A stretch of DNA of 64,000 nt from an uncultured Pelagibacteraceae bacterium (GCA_902625715.1 CACOCP010000005.1:17889-81888), one strand, 5' to 3'. Positions 38,389-47,893 are shown, counted from the first letter of the stretch. Program-made: numbers and translations. Notes: generated by a model from the letters alone, not told the origin.

Positions 38389-39342
38389 ATGAATGAACTA
38401 ACTACAGACCTAAAATTGCTTCATGAAGCAACTTTAAATAACTTAAAAAACTCAAAAGCTAATAATACTTTAAGAGCTTACAAATCTGATTTTAAAGATT
38501 TTGGAGTTTTTTGTGCAAAAAATGGATTAAATTCATTACCAACTGAACCAAAAATAGTTTCCCTATATCTTACACACCTTTCAAAAAATTCAAAAATAAG
38601 CACTTTAAGAAGGAGATTAGTGTCAATAAGTATGGTTCATAAAATGAAAGGGCATTATCTTGATACCAAACATCCAATTATAGTTGAAAATTTAATGGGA
38701 ATAAGAAGAGTTAAAGGAAGTATTCAGAGAGGAAAAAAACCTATACTAATCAATCATTTAAAATTACTTATTGATACAATAAATGAACAAAAAACTGAGG
38801 AAATAAAAAAATTTAGAGACAAATCATTAATATTAATCGGCTTTGGAGGTGGTTTTAGACGAACAGAACTAATTTCAATTGATCATGAGGATTTAGAATT
38901 TGTATCTGAGGGTCTTAAAATTACTGTTAAAAAATCAAAAACTGATCAATTTGGTGAGGGAATGATAAAAGGACTGCCCTTCTTTGCCACTGAAAATTAC
39001 TGTCCTGTTAAAAACTTGAATAAATGGCTCGAAATAGCAAAGATCAAGTCTGGACCAATTTTTAGAAGATTTTCAAAAGGTTTATCACTAACAGATAAAA
39101 GACTTTCAGACCAATCAGTAGTCTTATTGATTAAAGAATATTTACGTTTAGCCGGTATCGAAAATAAAAACTTTGCTGGTCATAGTTTGAGATCAGGTTT
39201 TGCAACAGTTGCAGCTGAGTCAGGAGCGGATGAAAGAAGTATTATGGCTATGACAGGTCATAAAACTACCCAAATGGTAAGGAGGTACATCAGAGAAGCA
39301 AATATTTTTAAAAATAATGCTCTAAGTAAAGTTAAGTTTTAA
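38389..39342 (+). CDS. Tyrosine recombinase/integrase
   Basis: This 317-residue protein has an N-terminal SAM-like core-binding domain (about 5-105, with NTLRAYKSDFKDF) and a catalytic domain. All catalytic residues are present: Arg157 (GFRRTEL), Lys near 184, His265-Ser-Leu-Arg268, His291 (GHKT) and the nucleophile Tyr300 (RRYIREA). It could serve an integrated element or chromosome dimer resolution like XerC/D. A 35-base inverted repeat sits directly upstream. It converges with the GT9 gene, overlapping by 21 bases. Confidence 0.92.
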   Translation: MNELTTDLKLLHEATLNNLKNSKANNTLRAYKSDFKDFGVFCAKNGLNSLPTEPKIVSLYLTHLSKNSKISTLRRRLVSISMVHKMKGHYLDTKHPIIVENLMGIRRVKGSIQRGKKPILINHLKLLIDTINEQKTEEIKKFRDKSLILIGFGGGFRRTELISIDHEDLEFVSEGLKITVKKSKTDQFGEGMIKGLPFFATENYCPVKNLNKWLEIAKIKSGPIFRRFSKGLSLTDKRLSDQSVVLLIKEYLRLAGIENKNFAGHSLRSGFATVAAESGADERSIMAMTGHKTTQMVRRYIREANIFKNNALSKVKF

Positions 39343-40317
39343 AATATCCCTTGATACCCTTTTTATATCATCTCTAAACACAGTTGTAATATTACTCATA
39401 TGACCAATCCAAAAATTAGTAGAAATTAACCTATCTTTTTGAATAAGGGCAATAGTTTTTTTATTTAAGGAATGTGACACATGACTAATTGCACCTTCAC
39501 AACAAATCAAAATTTTTGAATTAAGAACTATGTTTTCAAGATCTCTAAAAGAACTTTGTTCAATAAATTTAACATTTTTTTTTGAAATCGTAATGTGTGG
39601 ATCTTTTATATTTTTAAAATATTTAGTTTTAAATTCATTCATAATTCCAACCTTTTTAAAACCTTGAGTAATAACAATATTACATTTAAATTTCTTAATT
39701 AAGGATTTTAAAAAAGAGTAAATAGAATCGGGTTTAAGATTCATGTAATCAAAATCATGAAAATAATAATCTTTAAACCATTTTTCATCTAAATGAAGAT
39801 GTACATAAGGTTTAGGCAATTTAAATTTCTTTTTAATGAATTTGTAATTTTTGTAATAATTTATTTTTTTTGGAGATTTAATATCTAGGTAATTTATAAG
39901 TATCTGAAAATTTTTATATTGAGTATTTGTCTCGGTATTTTTTATATATTTATGATAAAAAAAGGAAATTAAAAACTTTGGATAAAAATCTTTCAGGAAA
40001 CAAATTTTAATTTTTGAGTTAATAAAAATACCACTTAGAAAAGACCTCCTTTTTCCATCGAGAACAATTAAATAATCATAATTTTTATTTTTGATTTGAA
40101 GAAAAAGATTGAAAAAATCTAAAATTTTATTTTGGGTTTTATCAAAAATAAAAATTTGATTTATATATTTAAAATTTTTAATATATTTTGAATTATATCT
40201 TGACGCCACAACATCAACTTGATTTTTTTTTGATACCTCTGATATTGAATTAGTAACTAACTGAGATGTGATAAAATCTCCTATTCTATCAGTCCTAAAA
40301 ATTAAGAATTTAGCCAT
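39322..40317 (-). CDS. Glycosyltransferase family 9 (heptosyltransferase-like)
   Basis: The 331-residue protein begins MAKFLIFRTDRIGDFITSQ, the GT9 N-terminal motif, and near the C terminus has CEGAISHVSHSLNKKTIALI, matching the sugar-nucleotide site. GT9 enzymes add ADP-heptose or related sugars in lipopolysaccharide core synthesis at the inner membrane. It is exceptionally Lys/Phe/Ile-rich, which suggests a fast-evolving surface-glycan gene. It overlaps the next glycosyltransferase by eight bases. Confidence 0.82.
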   Translation of the reverse strand: MAKFLIFRTDRIGDFITSQLVTNSISEVSKKNQVDVVASRYNSKYIKNFKYINQIFIFDKTQNKILDFFNLFLQIKNKNYDYLIVLDGKRRSFLSGIFINSKIKICFLKDFYPKFLISFFYHKYIKNTETNTQYKNFQILINYLDIKSPKKINYYKNYKFIKKKFKLPKPYVHLHLDEKWFKDYYFHDFDYMNLKPDSIYSFLKSLIKKFKCNIVITQGFKKVGIMNEFKTKYFKNIKDPHITISKKNVKFIEQSSFRDLENIVLNSKILICCEGAISHVSHSLNKKTIALIQKDRLISTNFWIGHMSNITTVFRDDIKRVSRDILKLNFT

Positions 40318-41350
40318 CGTGCCAGACTTGTATATTTGTAATTTTTTCCCCTAAGGTTTTTTTCACCATAAACTCAGCTATAATTTTATTATTAAATATT
40401 TTGTGTGCTTTTTTATATCCATTTCTGGCTATTTTTTTTCTTAATTCATTATTTTTTTTATAAAATAAAATTTTTGAATTAAGGTCACTGGCACTATCAA
40501 AAAATATCATCTCACTTTGATTGAAAAAATCTTGATATTGATAATCTTTATGTTCAAAAGTGAGTATGCCATTACCTAATAAAGTTGCCATTCTTTCGCT
40601 CGAATAGTATTTAATAGGTTTACCTCTGGTGATATTAATACCCATATTACACTTGCTAATTTCCTCAAAATATTCAGCACCCCAAACAGGATTTTTTTTA
40701 TATCCAAAGAAGTTATTTTTAGTTTTTTCAGTAATTTTCTTTATAAATTCAACACGATCATCATAATGATTCTTTTTTAAAACACCTCTATGTACTCCAT
40801 GACTAATTGCTAAAAAAACATCATATTCATTATTTTTCATGTAATTTTTATATACATCAATTGATGGATCTATTGCGTTTGGTATAAAATAGCAATTCTT
40901 ATCAGCAAAATTTAACTTAGATGGTGATGTTGTTATAAAATTTGCATCAGTAAATTGATACTTAAGATAAAATCTTTCTTTATTCTTTTCATAATCAGGT
41001 CCTTTCTTAACCAGGGGGTCAATAAACCATTGCGCAATCTTAATGTCTCTATATTTTTCTTTTATTTTAAGCAAATCCAAATAGTTCAATCTATCGACGT
41101 GCCCAAAAAAAATTATATCAGGTTTAAAATTATTTATGTTTTCAATAATTTTATTAAAGAGATATCTTCTTGATCCTATATCAAATAAACTTTTCTTTTC
41201 TTTTTGTATGTCTCTATCGCTAATGTGTAATACAGAGTAATTATTAAGAATGAAACCATTATTAATTTTTTTTGTTGTGGAATAATACAATCTTCCATTG
41301 TGTCTAAAATGAAGATCTGAAATATGCAATATTTTAGGTGTCCTTTTCAT
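40310..41350 (-). CDS. CgeB-like GT-B glycosyltransferase
   Basis: The 346-residue protein shows IPNAID, then INITRGKPIKYYSSERMATLLGNG and a C-terminal RKKIARNGYKKAHKIFN, the pattern of CgeB-like (Glyco_trans_1_2) transferases. Donor and acceptor are unknown; its pairing with a GT9 gene suggests surface polysaccharide or LPS modification. It starts 17 bases inside the GIY-YIG gene and overlaps the GT9 gene, so the three are likely co-translated. Confidence 0.75.
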   Translation of the reverse strand: MKRTPKILHISDLHFRHNGRLYYSTTKKINNGFILNNYSVLHISDRDIQKEKKSLFDIGSRRYLFNKIIENINNFKPDIIFFGHVDRLNYLDLLKIKEKYRDIKIAQWFIDPLVKKGPDYEKNKERFYLKYQFTDANFITTSPSKLNFADKNCYFIPNAIDPSIDVYKNYMKNNEYDVFLAISHGVHRGVLKKNHYDDRVEFIKKITEKTKNNFFGYKKNPVWGAEYFEEISKCNMGINITRGKPIKYYSSERMATLLGNGILTFEHKDYQYQDFFNQSEMIFFDSASDLNSKILFYKKNNELRKKIARNGYKKAHKIFNNKIIAEFMVKKTLGEKITNIQVWHDG

Positions 41351-41606
41351 ATTTCAATAAATATTTATTTTTAATTTTTCTTCTTTTTTTATAGTCTTTT
41401 TTTAATTTGTATTCTTCTTTAAGCGCTATTGATTTGTTATTATATTTTTTTGAATAAATAATCTTCCATTTTCTACCTCTTGTAAACTTTGCACCACTCG
41501 AACTATTATGCTTTTTTAATCTATTAATTAAATTATTTGTATAACCTACGTACGAAATATTTGTTTTTGTAGATTTCGATAATATCAAATAGACATAATA
41601 ATTCAT
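41334..41606 (-). CDS. GIY-YIG domain protein
   Basis: The 90-residue single-domain protein begins MNYYVYLILSKSTKTNISYVGYTNNLINRL, with the GIY-YIG pair as YVYLI ... SYVGYT and the conserved Arg, plus an H-N-S and a Glu (LKEEYKLKK). Small UPF0213/YhbQ-type members are putative nucleases of unknown role. It overlaps the CgeB-like gene by 17 bases and lies 36 bases from tRNA-Glu. Confidence 0.88.
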   Translation of the reverse strand: MNYYVYLILSKSTKTNISYVGYTNNLINRLKKHNSSSGAKFTRGRKWKIIYSKKYNNKSIALKEEYKLKKDYKKRRKIKNKYLLKYEKDT

Positions 41607-41641
41607 ATTATGATATTATATTATCATTTTTAAAGAATAAA

Positions 41642-41716
41642 TGGCGGTCCCTAGGGGAATCGAACCCCTCTTTCATGGATGAAAACCATGTGTCCTAACC
41701 GATAGACGAAGGGACC
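41642..41716 (-). tRNA. tRNA-Glu (anticodon UUC)
   Basis: The 75-base gene has acceptor stem GGTCCCT/AGGGACC, anticodon stem CATGG/CCATG around TTTTCAT (UUC), T arm with TTCGATT, discriminator G and an encoded CCA. It borders the accessory segment on its right side. Confidence 0.97.
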
Positions 41717-41757
41717 AAAAAAAGGTCTTTTAGTTGAAAATATTTACATAATCAAGG

Positions 41758-42705
41758 CTATATTATTTCCTCTTTTTTACTAATTACCTCAAAAGTATTG
41801 CTATTTTTGTGTGTAATAAGTGTCTCAGAAAAAAACTCTTGTCCTTTAATTTCAATACCTTTAACCAAATCTCCATGTGTAATACCTGTGGCGGAAAAAA
41901 TTGAGTCACCTGATATAATTTCATTTAGCTGATATTTTTTGTTTAAATCTTTAATACCCATTTCTTTAGCTCTTTTAATATCTTTATCTTCATTGAAAAT
42001 GAATCTTCCTTGAAAAAAACAATTGCTTGCATCAAGTGCAGAAGCAGCCAAAACACCTTCTGGCCCACCACCTATTCCGATAAACATATCCACATTAAAC
42101 TTGTTATCTGTAACATATAGAGCACCAGAAACATCTCCATCTGTAATTAACTTTTTTTTAACTTTTAAATTATCTAAAGTATTTATTATTTTATTATGTC
42201 TCTCACGATTCAATAGGCATACAGTCAAATCACTCAATTGTTTATTCGAAGCATCAGCTAAATTTTTTAAATTTTTTTCTAAAGTAAAATCTAAATCTAC
42301 AGTTCCTTTCTCAATATTTTTACCAACAGCTATTTTTTCCATGTATGTCTCTGGAGCGTGAAAAAGATTATTTTTTTCTGCTATTGCTAGAACAGATATT
42401 CCTCCAGGTAGATTTTTTGCAACAAAATTAGTACCCTCAACTGGATCAACAGCTATATCAATTTCTGCTCCATTTTTTGTTCCTAACTTTTCACCTATAT
42501 AAAGCATAGGTGCTTCATCAAGTTCACCTTCCCCTATTACAACACGTCCATTAATATTAAGATTATTTAATTCAGCTCTCATAATATCAACAGCAGCTTT
42601 ATCAGCACCTATTTTATCATTAAGACCTTTGAACTTTGATGCAGCTAAAGCGGCTTTAGATGTAATTCTTCTCATTTTTTCTATTAGTGTTTTTTCTAAA
42701 GCCAT
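41758..42705 (-). CDS. glpX: Class II fructose-1,6-bisphosphatase
   Basis: The 315-residue protein has VVIGEGELDEAPMLYIGE, the metal site DPVEGTNF and GGGPEGVLAA, all standard for GlpX. It dephosphorylates fructose 1,6-bisphosphate in gluconeogenesis, which fits an organism living on organic acids and amino acids. It abuts the SbmA-like gene by one base. Confidence 0.95.
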   Translation of the reverse strand: MALEKTLIEKMRRITSKAALAASKFKGLNDKIGADKAAVDIMRAELNNLNINGRVVIGEGELDEAPMLYIGEKLGTKNGAEIDIAVDPVEGTNFVAKNLPGGISVLAIAEKNNLFHAPETYMEKIAVGKNIEKGTVDLDFTLEKNLKNLADASNKQLSDLTVCLLNRERHNKIINTLDNLKVKKKLITDGDVSGALYVTDNKFNVDMFIGIGGGPEGVLAASALDASNCFFQGRFIFNEDKDIKRAKEMGIKDLNKKYQLNEIISGDSIFSATGITHGDLVKGIEIKGQEFFSETLITHKNSNTFEVISKKEEII

Positions 42706-43697
42706 TAGGATTTTATTAAAATTTTATCACTTCTTTCAATTCTTTTTTCAAATTCTCTTAGTCTTTTATAAACACTTGCAAGTTCAATGATTGTTGGCCA
42801 AGCTTTTAAGATGTATTGCATTGACCCCTCTACTCTACCAAAGGCTCTTATTATTTGCTGCATCACTCCTAAAGTTACTACGCCAGCTACTATTGCAGGA
42901 GCTAAAAAAACATACGCTGATAAAACGTTTGCTTGTAAATATGCTATTCTCCCGATATTAAAATACAAATATCTAATATAGCTTAAAAAATGAATGTTTC
43001 TTACATCATCAAATAATTCTTCAATTGTTTTTGGTCTCACTGTTCCATCATCTTCTGCAATAACAAGTATTTTTCTATATGCCGCCTCCTTTTTTTGAAG
43101 ATCATATTCAACTCCAACTAATCTTAAGATCAATCCAAGTAAAATTAGAAAAATTGTTCCTCCTACAGACCAAATGAATGCACCTACAATTAAACCATAA
43201 TCCCAGTCTCCAAAAAAAAATATTGGTATACCTATACTTAAGCCAAACAATATAGGTGTGAATTGAACCAACACCATAATTGCCTCAATAAGACTAGTAC
43301 CTAAAGATTCCATAATTCTTGTAAACTTAATAGTGTCTTCCTGGACACGTTGGGATGCTCCCTCTATCAACCGTGCTTTTTCATATACACTGTGATACCA
43401 TTCAACCATAGCTGTTCTCCATCTGAACAAATAGTGGGCTGTAAAGAAACTTATTATTACACCAAGAGATACAGCCATTGCTGCCAATTTTATAAATGAC
43501 AATAGGCTCATCCAATATTCGCTCATTGTGATTGAATTTGGAGCAGCCAAGGCCTTTTGTATCATGTCATAAAATTCACCGAACCATTCATTGATTTTTA
43601 CATCAAGTTTTACTTGAACCCAAAGTGAGGATAAAATAATAGCTGAACCTATCCACGACCAAATAAACCAATTTTTCTGTGTAAAGAATCTAAACAT
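42705..43697 (-). CDS. SbmA/BacA-like membrane transporter
   Basis: A 330-residue membrane protein with about six to seven helices. LFRWRTAMVEWYHSVYEKARLIEGASQRVQEDT includes the conserved RWR and QRVQEDT motifs of the SbmA/BacA family, and YLQANVLSAYVFLAPAIVAG is also typical. These take up peptides and antibiotics using the proton gradient, with no ATPase domain. It is shorter than E. coli SbmA (about 400). Confidence 0.85.
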   Translation of the reverse strand: MFRFFTQKNWFIWSWIGSAIILSSLWVQVKLDVKINEWFGEFYDMIQKALAAPNSITMSEYWMSLLSFIKLAAMAVSLGVIISFFTAHYLFRWRTAMVEWYHSVYEKARLIEGASQRVQEDTIKFTRIMESLGTSLIEAIMVLVQFTPILFGLSIGIPIFFFGDWDYGLIVGAFIWSVGGTIFLILLGLILRLVGVEYDLQKKEAAYRKILVIAEDDGTVRPKTIEELFDDVRNIHFLSYIRYLYFNIGRIAYLQANVLSAYVFLAPAIVAGVVTLGVMQQIIRAFGRVEGSMQYILKAWPTIIELASVYKRLREFEKRIERSDKILIKS

Positions 43698-43701
43698 TTA
43701 A

Positions 43702-43983
43702 TTATTTAGTAAAATTATCAGCATAAGATTTTTTGACTATTTTTCTTATCTTTGGTTCTATAAGTTCGAAACTAATCTTATTTTTTTTAGCATATTCAAT
43801 TGCAAGCTCTTTTGAGGAAAATTCTAACTTTAGTTCTGAGCTTGTATCTGTTGAACTTTCCCAACCCATAAGAGGATTAATGCCAGGCTTTTCTGTTATA
43901 AACTCAATGATCCATTTATCGAATTTTTTCACACCTGATTGCATGGCCGTTTTAGAGGGTTTATATATTTTAGCTTTTTTCAT
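43702..43983 (-). CDS. NADH dehydrogenase NDUFS4-like subunit (ETC complex I)
   Basis: The 93-residue protein matches the alphaproteobacterial/mitochondrial accessory complex I subunit: KPSKTAMQSG, WIIEF, NPLMGWESSTDT and KELAIEYAKKN. The subunit stabilises the Fe-S arm of NADH:quinone oxidoreductase; the nuo operon is not in this window. It lies between tRNA-Pro and the SbmA-like gene. Confidence 0.88.
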   Translation of the reverse strand: MKKAKIYKPSKTAMQSGVKKFDKWIIEFITEKPGINPLMGWESSTDTSSELKLEFSSKELAIEYAKKNKISFELIEPKIRKIVKKSYADNFTK

Positions 43984-43988
43984 AAAGA

Positions 43989-44065
<77 letters not shown>

Positions 44066-44161
44066 AATGCAGTACTAATACAGTAGAATAATTAAATTTC
44101 AAAGTATATTAATGTCGATTATTAATAAAAAACTATTTATTTATTATATATTCTAACTTTT

Positions 44162-44659
44162 ATGATTATAAGTTGTCCTGAATGCAGTAAGAGATTTAAT
44201 ATTGATCAAAATCTTATTCCTGAAGATGGAAGATTATTACAATGTAGTAATTGCATGCACAAATGGCATTTCGTAATTAAAAAAAATGAGGAAATAATTG
44301 AGGAACCAATTAAATCAGAGGAAGTAATTATAGAAAATAAAAATCAAGAAAAAAAAATAAATCCATCACAAGAATTTATTCCTATTGAAGATGAAAGTGT
44401 TGAAAAAGAATTAAAAAGAGAACAAAAAGTAATAAATAAAGTAAAAAAAAAAGATAAAAAACGAAATAAAAAAAACAAACCAATAAAATTATTAAATATG
44501 ATAATTGTTATAATTATTTCTGTGGCAGCATTAGTAATTATTATAGATACTTTTAGGATTGAATTATCTAAATATATACCTTTTTTAAACCCAATACTTG
44601 ATAGCTTTTATGCAATTATTGCTGACATAAACTCATTTATTAAAGATTTAATAAGATAA
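44162..44659 (+). CDS. Zinc-ribbon membrane protein (MJ0042-type finger)
   Basis: The 165-residue protein starts with a zinc ribbon (CPEC at 5-8, CSNC at 28-31, followed by MHKWHF), continues with a Lys/Glu-rich, probably disordered stretch, and ends with one membrane helix near 112-130 plus a short tail. The domain order suggests a cytoplasmic finger on a single-pass membrane anchor. The role is unknown. It overlaps nhaA by one base. Confidence 0.82.
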   Translation: MIISCPECSKRFNIDQNLIPEDGRLLQCSNCMHKWHFVIKKNEEIIEEPIKSEEVIIENKNQEKKINPSQEFIPIEDESVEKELKREQKVINKVKKKDKKRNKKNKPIKLLNMIIVIIISVAALVIIIDTFRIELSKYIPFLNPILDSFYAIIADINSFIKDLIR

Positions 44660-45834
44660 TGATAAATAATATAACTAAACCATTTAGATGGTTTTTTAAA
44701 TTAGAAGCAGCAAGTGGCTTAGTACTTTTATTTAGTGCTATAATTGCTTTAGTAATTAGTAATTCGGAATTATCAAATCTATATTTTAACACTTTAGAAA
44801 ATTATTTGTTTATAGGTATAAACAACTTTGGCATTAAGTTATCTGTCTTACATTGGATAAATGATGCTTTGATGGCCATATTTTTCTTTTTTGTAACTTT
44901 AGAAATTAAAAGAGAATTTTTACAAGGCGAACTATCAAACATTAAGCAAGCTATGCTTCCTATAATTGGAGCTATTGGTGGAATGTTGGTACCTGCACTT
45001 TTTTATATATTTATAAATTATGGAAATTCAGAAACGATTGTTGGATGGGCAATACCATCTGCAACAGATATTGCATTTTCTCTTGGAGTTTTATCTTTAT
45101 TAGGCTCTAGGGTACCAATTTCTTTAAAAGTTTTTTTAACTGCTCTTGCTATAATTGATGACTTAGGTGCAATTGTAATAATTGCCTTGTTTTATTCTGG
45201 AGATTTAAGCATAAAATATTTATCTTTGATGCTTATAGCATTCATAATATTGCTAATTTTAAATAAATTTAATGTTAAAAAATTCTTACCATATTTAATT
45301 GTAGGTTTATTTCTGTGGGAGTTTACTCATCAATCTGGAATCCATGCTACTATAGCTGGTGTTTTGTTAGCTTGTACAATACCACATAGAAAAAAAGAGA
45401 AAGATTTTTCACTATTGATTAAATTAGAACATGCAATTAGCCCATATGTTGCGTTTGGTATTATGCCACTTTTCGCATTTGCTAATGCAGGAGTATCACT
45501 TGAGGGTTTAACTTTAGGTTCTCTTTTAAATAAAGTGCCCCTTGGTATCTTGTTAGGTTTATTTGTAGGAAAACAATTAGGTGTTTTTGTATTTTCTTAC
45601 ATCTCGATTAAACTTAAATTTGCGCAAATGCCAACTAATTCAAATTGGATTAATTTTTATGCAGTTGGAGTATTAACAGGTATTGGTTTTACTATGAGTT
45701 TATTTGTTGGGAATCTAGCTTTCGTAGACAGTATGCAATATATGGATGGTGTAAAAATTGGTGTCCTATCAGGTTCATTGCTTTCGACTGTTTTTGGATA
45801 TTTGTTACTACTTATATTTTCAAAAAATAAATGA
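44659..45834 (+). CDS. nhaA: Na+/H+ antiporter NhaA
   Basis: A 391-residue, 12-helix antiporter. WAIPSATDIAFSLGVLSLLG and ALAIIDDLGAIVIIALFY hold the paired Asp residues of the ion site; FTMSLFVGNLAF is another family motif. It exports sodium in exchange for protons, useful in seawater. It overlaps the glutathione peroxidase gene by four bases. Confidence 0.96.
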   Translation: MINNITKPFRWFFKLEAASGLVLLFSAIIALVISNSELSNLYFNTLENYLFIGINNFGIKLSVLHWINDALMAIFFFFVTLEIKREFLQGELSNIKQAMLPIIGAIGGMLVPALFYIFINYGNSETIVGWAIPSATDIAFSLGVLSLLGSRVPISLKVFLTALAIIDDLGAIVIIALFYSGDLSIKYLSLMLIAFIILLILNKFNVKKFLPYLIVGLFLWEFTHQSGIHATIAGVLLACTIPHRKKEKDFSLLIKLEHAISPYVAFGIMPLFAFANAGVSLEGLTLGSLLNKVPLGILLGLFVGKQLGVFVFSYISIKLKFAQMPTNSNWINFYAVGVLTGIGFTMSLFVGNLAFVDSMQYMDGVKIGVLSGSLLSTVFGYLLLLIFSKNK

Positions 45835-46394
45835 AAAAAAAAGTAAATTTTAAACTAATTTTTACAATAATATTAATAAGTATGTTTAATTTAAAAAGTG
45901 TATTTGCAAAATATGATAAAGTATTTTTTGACTTTAAATTAAAGTCAATTTCGGGTGATGAAATAAATTTATCTGATTATAAAGGCAAAACTGTTCTTTT
46001 AGTAAATGTGGCCAGCAGATGCGGTTTTACAAAACAATATGATGGTTTACAAAAAATTTGGGATACTTATAAAAACAAAGGTTTCGTAGTAATTGGAATG
46101 CCTTCAAATCAATTTGGTTCACAAGAACCAGGGAGTAATGAAGAAATTAAAGAATTTTGTGAGATCAATTTTAATATAACTTTTCCAATGACCACAAAAA
46201 CAGATGTAAAAGGAGATAATGCGCATGAAATTTATAAATGGGCATTTAAAAATCATGGAAAATCAACTATTCCAAAATGGAATTTTCATAAAATACTAAT
46301 AAATCCAAATGGTAAAATCGAAGACACTTTTATGTCTTTTACAAGTCCGAAATCAAAAAAAATAATAAATAGTATAGAGAAATTGGTTAATTAA
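45831..46394 (+). CDS. Glutathione peroxidase family thiol peroxidase, exported
   Basis: The 187-residue protein has an N-terminal signal peptide (about 1-27). Catalytic residues are Cys in NVASRCGFTKQY (not selenocysteine), Gln in SNQFGSQEPG and Trp in KWNFHK. It reduces peroxides, probably with thioredoxin-type donors, in the periplasm. It converges with hom, overlapping by eight bases. Confidence 0.92.
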   Translation: MKKKVNFKLIFTIILISMFNLKSVFAKYDKVFFDFKLKSISGDEINLSDYKGKTVLLVNVASRCGFTKQYDGLQKIWDTYKNKGFVVIGMPSNQFGSQEPGSNEEIKEFCEINFNITFPMTTKTDVKGDNAHEIYKWAFKNHGKSTIPKWNFHKILINPNGKIEDTFMSFTSPKSKKIINSIEKLVN

Positions 46395-47676
46395 AGATCC
46401 TTATTAAATTAGGTTCTTTAATTATATTTGAATCTTTTTTTAACATTTTTATACATTTGCTTGAATTTATTTCTTTACATTTATGAGTGATAATAATTAT
46501 AGAAGCAGTTTTTTTCATATTATCTGGAATTTGTATTAGTCTTTGAACAGAAATGTTATTTTTAGCTAGTATATTTGTAATTGATGAAAGTACACCTGGT
46601 TTATCTTTTACCTCAACTCTAAGATATAAAGAATTTTCATACGAATTATAATTATAACTATTTGGTATATTTCTTTTATTATTTGATATACCAAATGGAA
46701 ACTTAATATTACCTCTTAGGATCGATAATAAATCAGACATTAATGCTGATGTGGTTGGTCCAGGCCCTGCCCCCTCACCTTGCATAACACTTTCACCAAC
46801 AGGCTTACCCTCTAAAATAACTGCATTCATTACATTAGTTACATTTCCAATATAAGAATCTTTTGAAACTAAACATGGGTGTACACGTTCAAAAATTTTA
46901 TTGTTAATTATCTCTGTAATACCTAATAGTTTAATTCTTAGATTTAATTTTTCTACAATATCAAAATCAGTAGCTTCAATTTTTTCAATTCCTTCCATCA
47001 AACTTTGTGATTTTGAAATTTTACAGTTAAAAGCTAAGGCAGATAAGATTTTTACTTTTGCCAATGCGTCGTAACCATTAAGGTCAAGTTTTGGATTTCC
47101 AGGTTCAGCATAACCTAATTTTTGAGCATTTTTTAAAACATTTTTAAAACTATCTTTTGTTTTCTCCATTTGAGAAAGTATGTAATTACATGTACCATTT
47201 AATATCCCATAAACCTTTATAATTTTATTTGTCGCTAATCCCTCTTTAATAGTTCTGACAATCGGTATGCCACCAGCAACAGCAGCCTCAAATTCGAGAT
47301 TAACTTTATTTTTTTCAGCTAAAAATGATAAATAATCACCATGTTTGGAAACTAGTGCCTTGTTAGGTGTTATGACATGTATTTTATTTTTTAAAGCATT
47401 TTCTACAATTGTTTTTGACAATCCGTCAGCAAAACCTATTGCTTCTATTAAAACATCAACTTTTTTTTGTTTTATTATATCTAAAGGATCTTTATAAAAT
47501 ATTTTTTTATTTATTTTGAACTTTCGTTTCTTATTTTTATTTTTAGCAGATATAGCAACTATTTGTATTTTTTTTCCTGTTTTAATCTCTATGTCTTTTT
47601 TCTTTGTTATAAGTTCATTGTATAAATAATTACCAATTTGCCCTAAACCAACAATTGCAATATTAATTTGTCTCAT
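46387..47676 (-). CDS. hom: Homoserine dehydrogenase
   Basis: The 429-residue enzyme has an N-terminal Rossmann fold (IAIVGLGQIGNYL), the catalytic core with NGTCNYILSQME and LDLNGYDALAK, and a C-terminal ACT domain (VEVKDKPGVLSSIT) for feedback control, usually by threonine. It reduces aspartate semialdehyde to homoserine, the precursor of Thr and of the O-acylhomoserine used by the sulfhydrylases at 50-54 kb. Confidence 0.95.
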   Translation of the reverse strand: MRQINIAIVGLGQIGNYLYNELITKKKDIEIKTGKKIQIVAISAKNKNKKRKFKINKKIFYKDPLDIIKQKKVDVLIEAIGFADGLSKTIVENALKNKIHVITPNKALVSKHGDYLSFLAEKNKVNLEFEAAVAGGIPIVRTIKEGLATNKIIKVYGILNGTCNYILSQMEKTKDSFKNVLKNAQKLGYAEPGNPKLDLNGYDALAKVKILSALAFNCKISKSQSLMEGIEKIEATDFDIVEKLNLRIKLLGITEIINNKIFERVHPCLVSKDSYIGNVTNVMNAVILEGKPVGESVMQGEGAGPGPTTSALMSDLLSILRGNIKFPFGISNNKRNIPNSYNYNSYENSLYLRVEVKDKPGVLSSITNILAKNNISVQRLIQIPDNMKKTASIIIITHKCKEINSSKCIKMLKKDSNIIKEPNLIRIFN

Positions 47677-47680
47677 AACT

Positions 47681-47893
47681 TTATTCCATTAATTTTGGAT
47701 ATTCACTTTTTTTACCATAAATAATTACATTATTTTTAAATTCATCAAATGTTAAATTTTCATCAAAATTTAATGAAGATAGCTCTGTATCAGTTGATAT
47801 CTCTTTTTTATTCTCCCAAATACCTGTTTTTGTATCAATAGAGCAGTTAGTAACAAAAATTAAAATTACCATTAATTTTAATAGTCTAAACAT
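47681..47893 (-). CDS. Small lipoprotein of unknown function, possibly a truncated remnant
   Basis: The 70-residue protein has a signal sequence with lipobox FVTNCS, so Cys17 would be lipidated, then a short polar tail with TGIWENKK. I recognise no domain. It resembles only the first part of a larger lipoprotein and may be a short functional protein or a remnant. It overlaps argC by eight bases and precedes hom by four. Confidence 0.6.
   Translation of the reverse strand: MFRLLKLMVILIFVTNCSIDTKTGIWENKKEISTDTELSSLNFDENLTFDEFKNNVIIYGKKSEYPKLME

Noticed and set aside
41610..41627. ATGATA-N6-TATCAT inverted repeat upstream of the GIY-YIG gene as a second recombinase site
   Set aside because: It shares only the short TGATA/TATCA core with the site at 38351, a pattern easily produced by chance in such AT-rich DNA.
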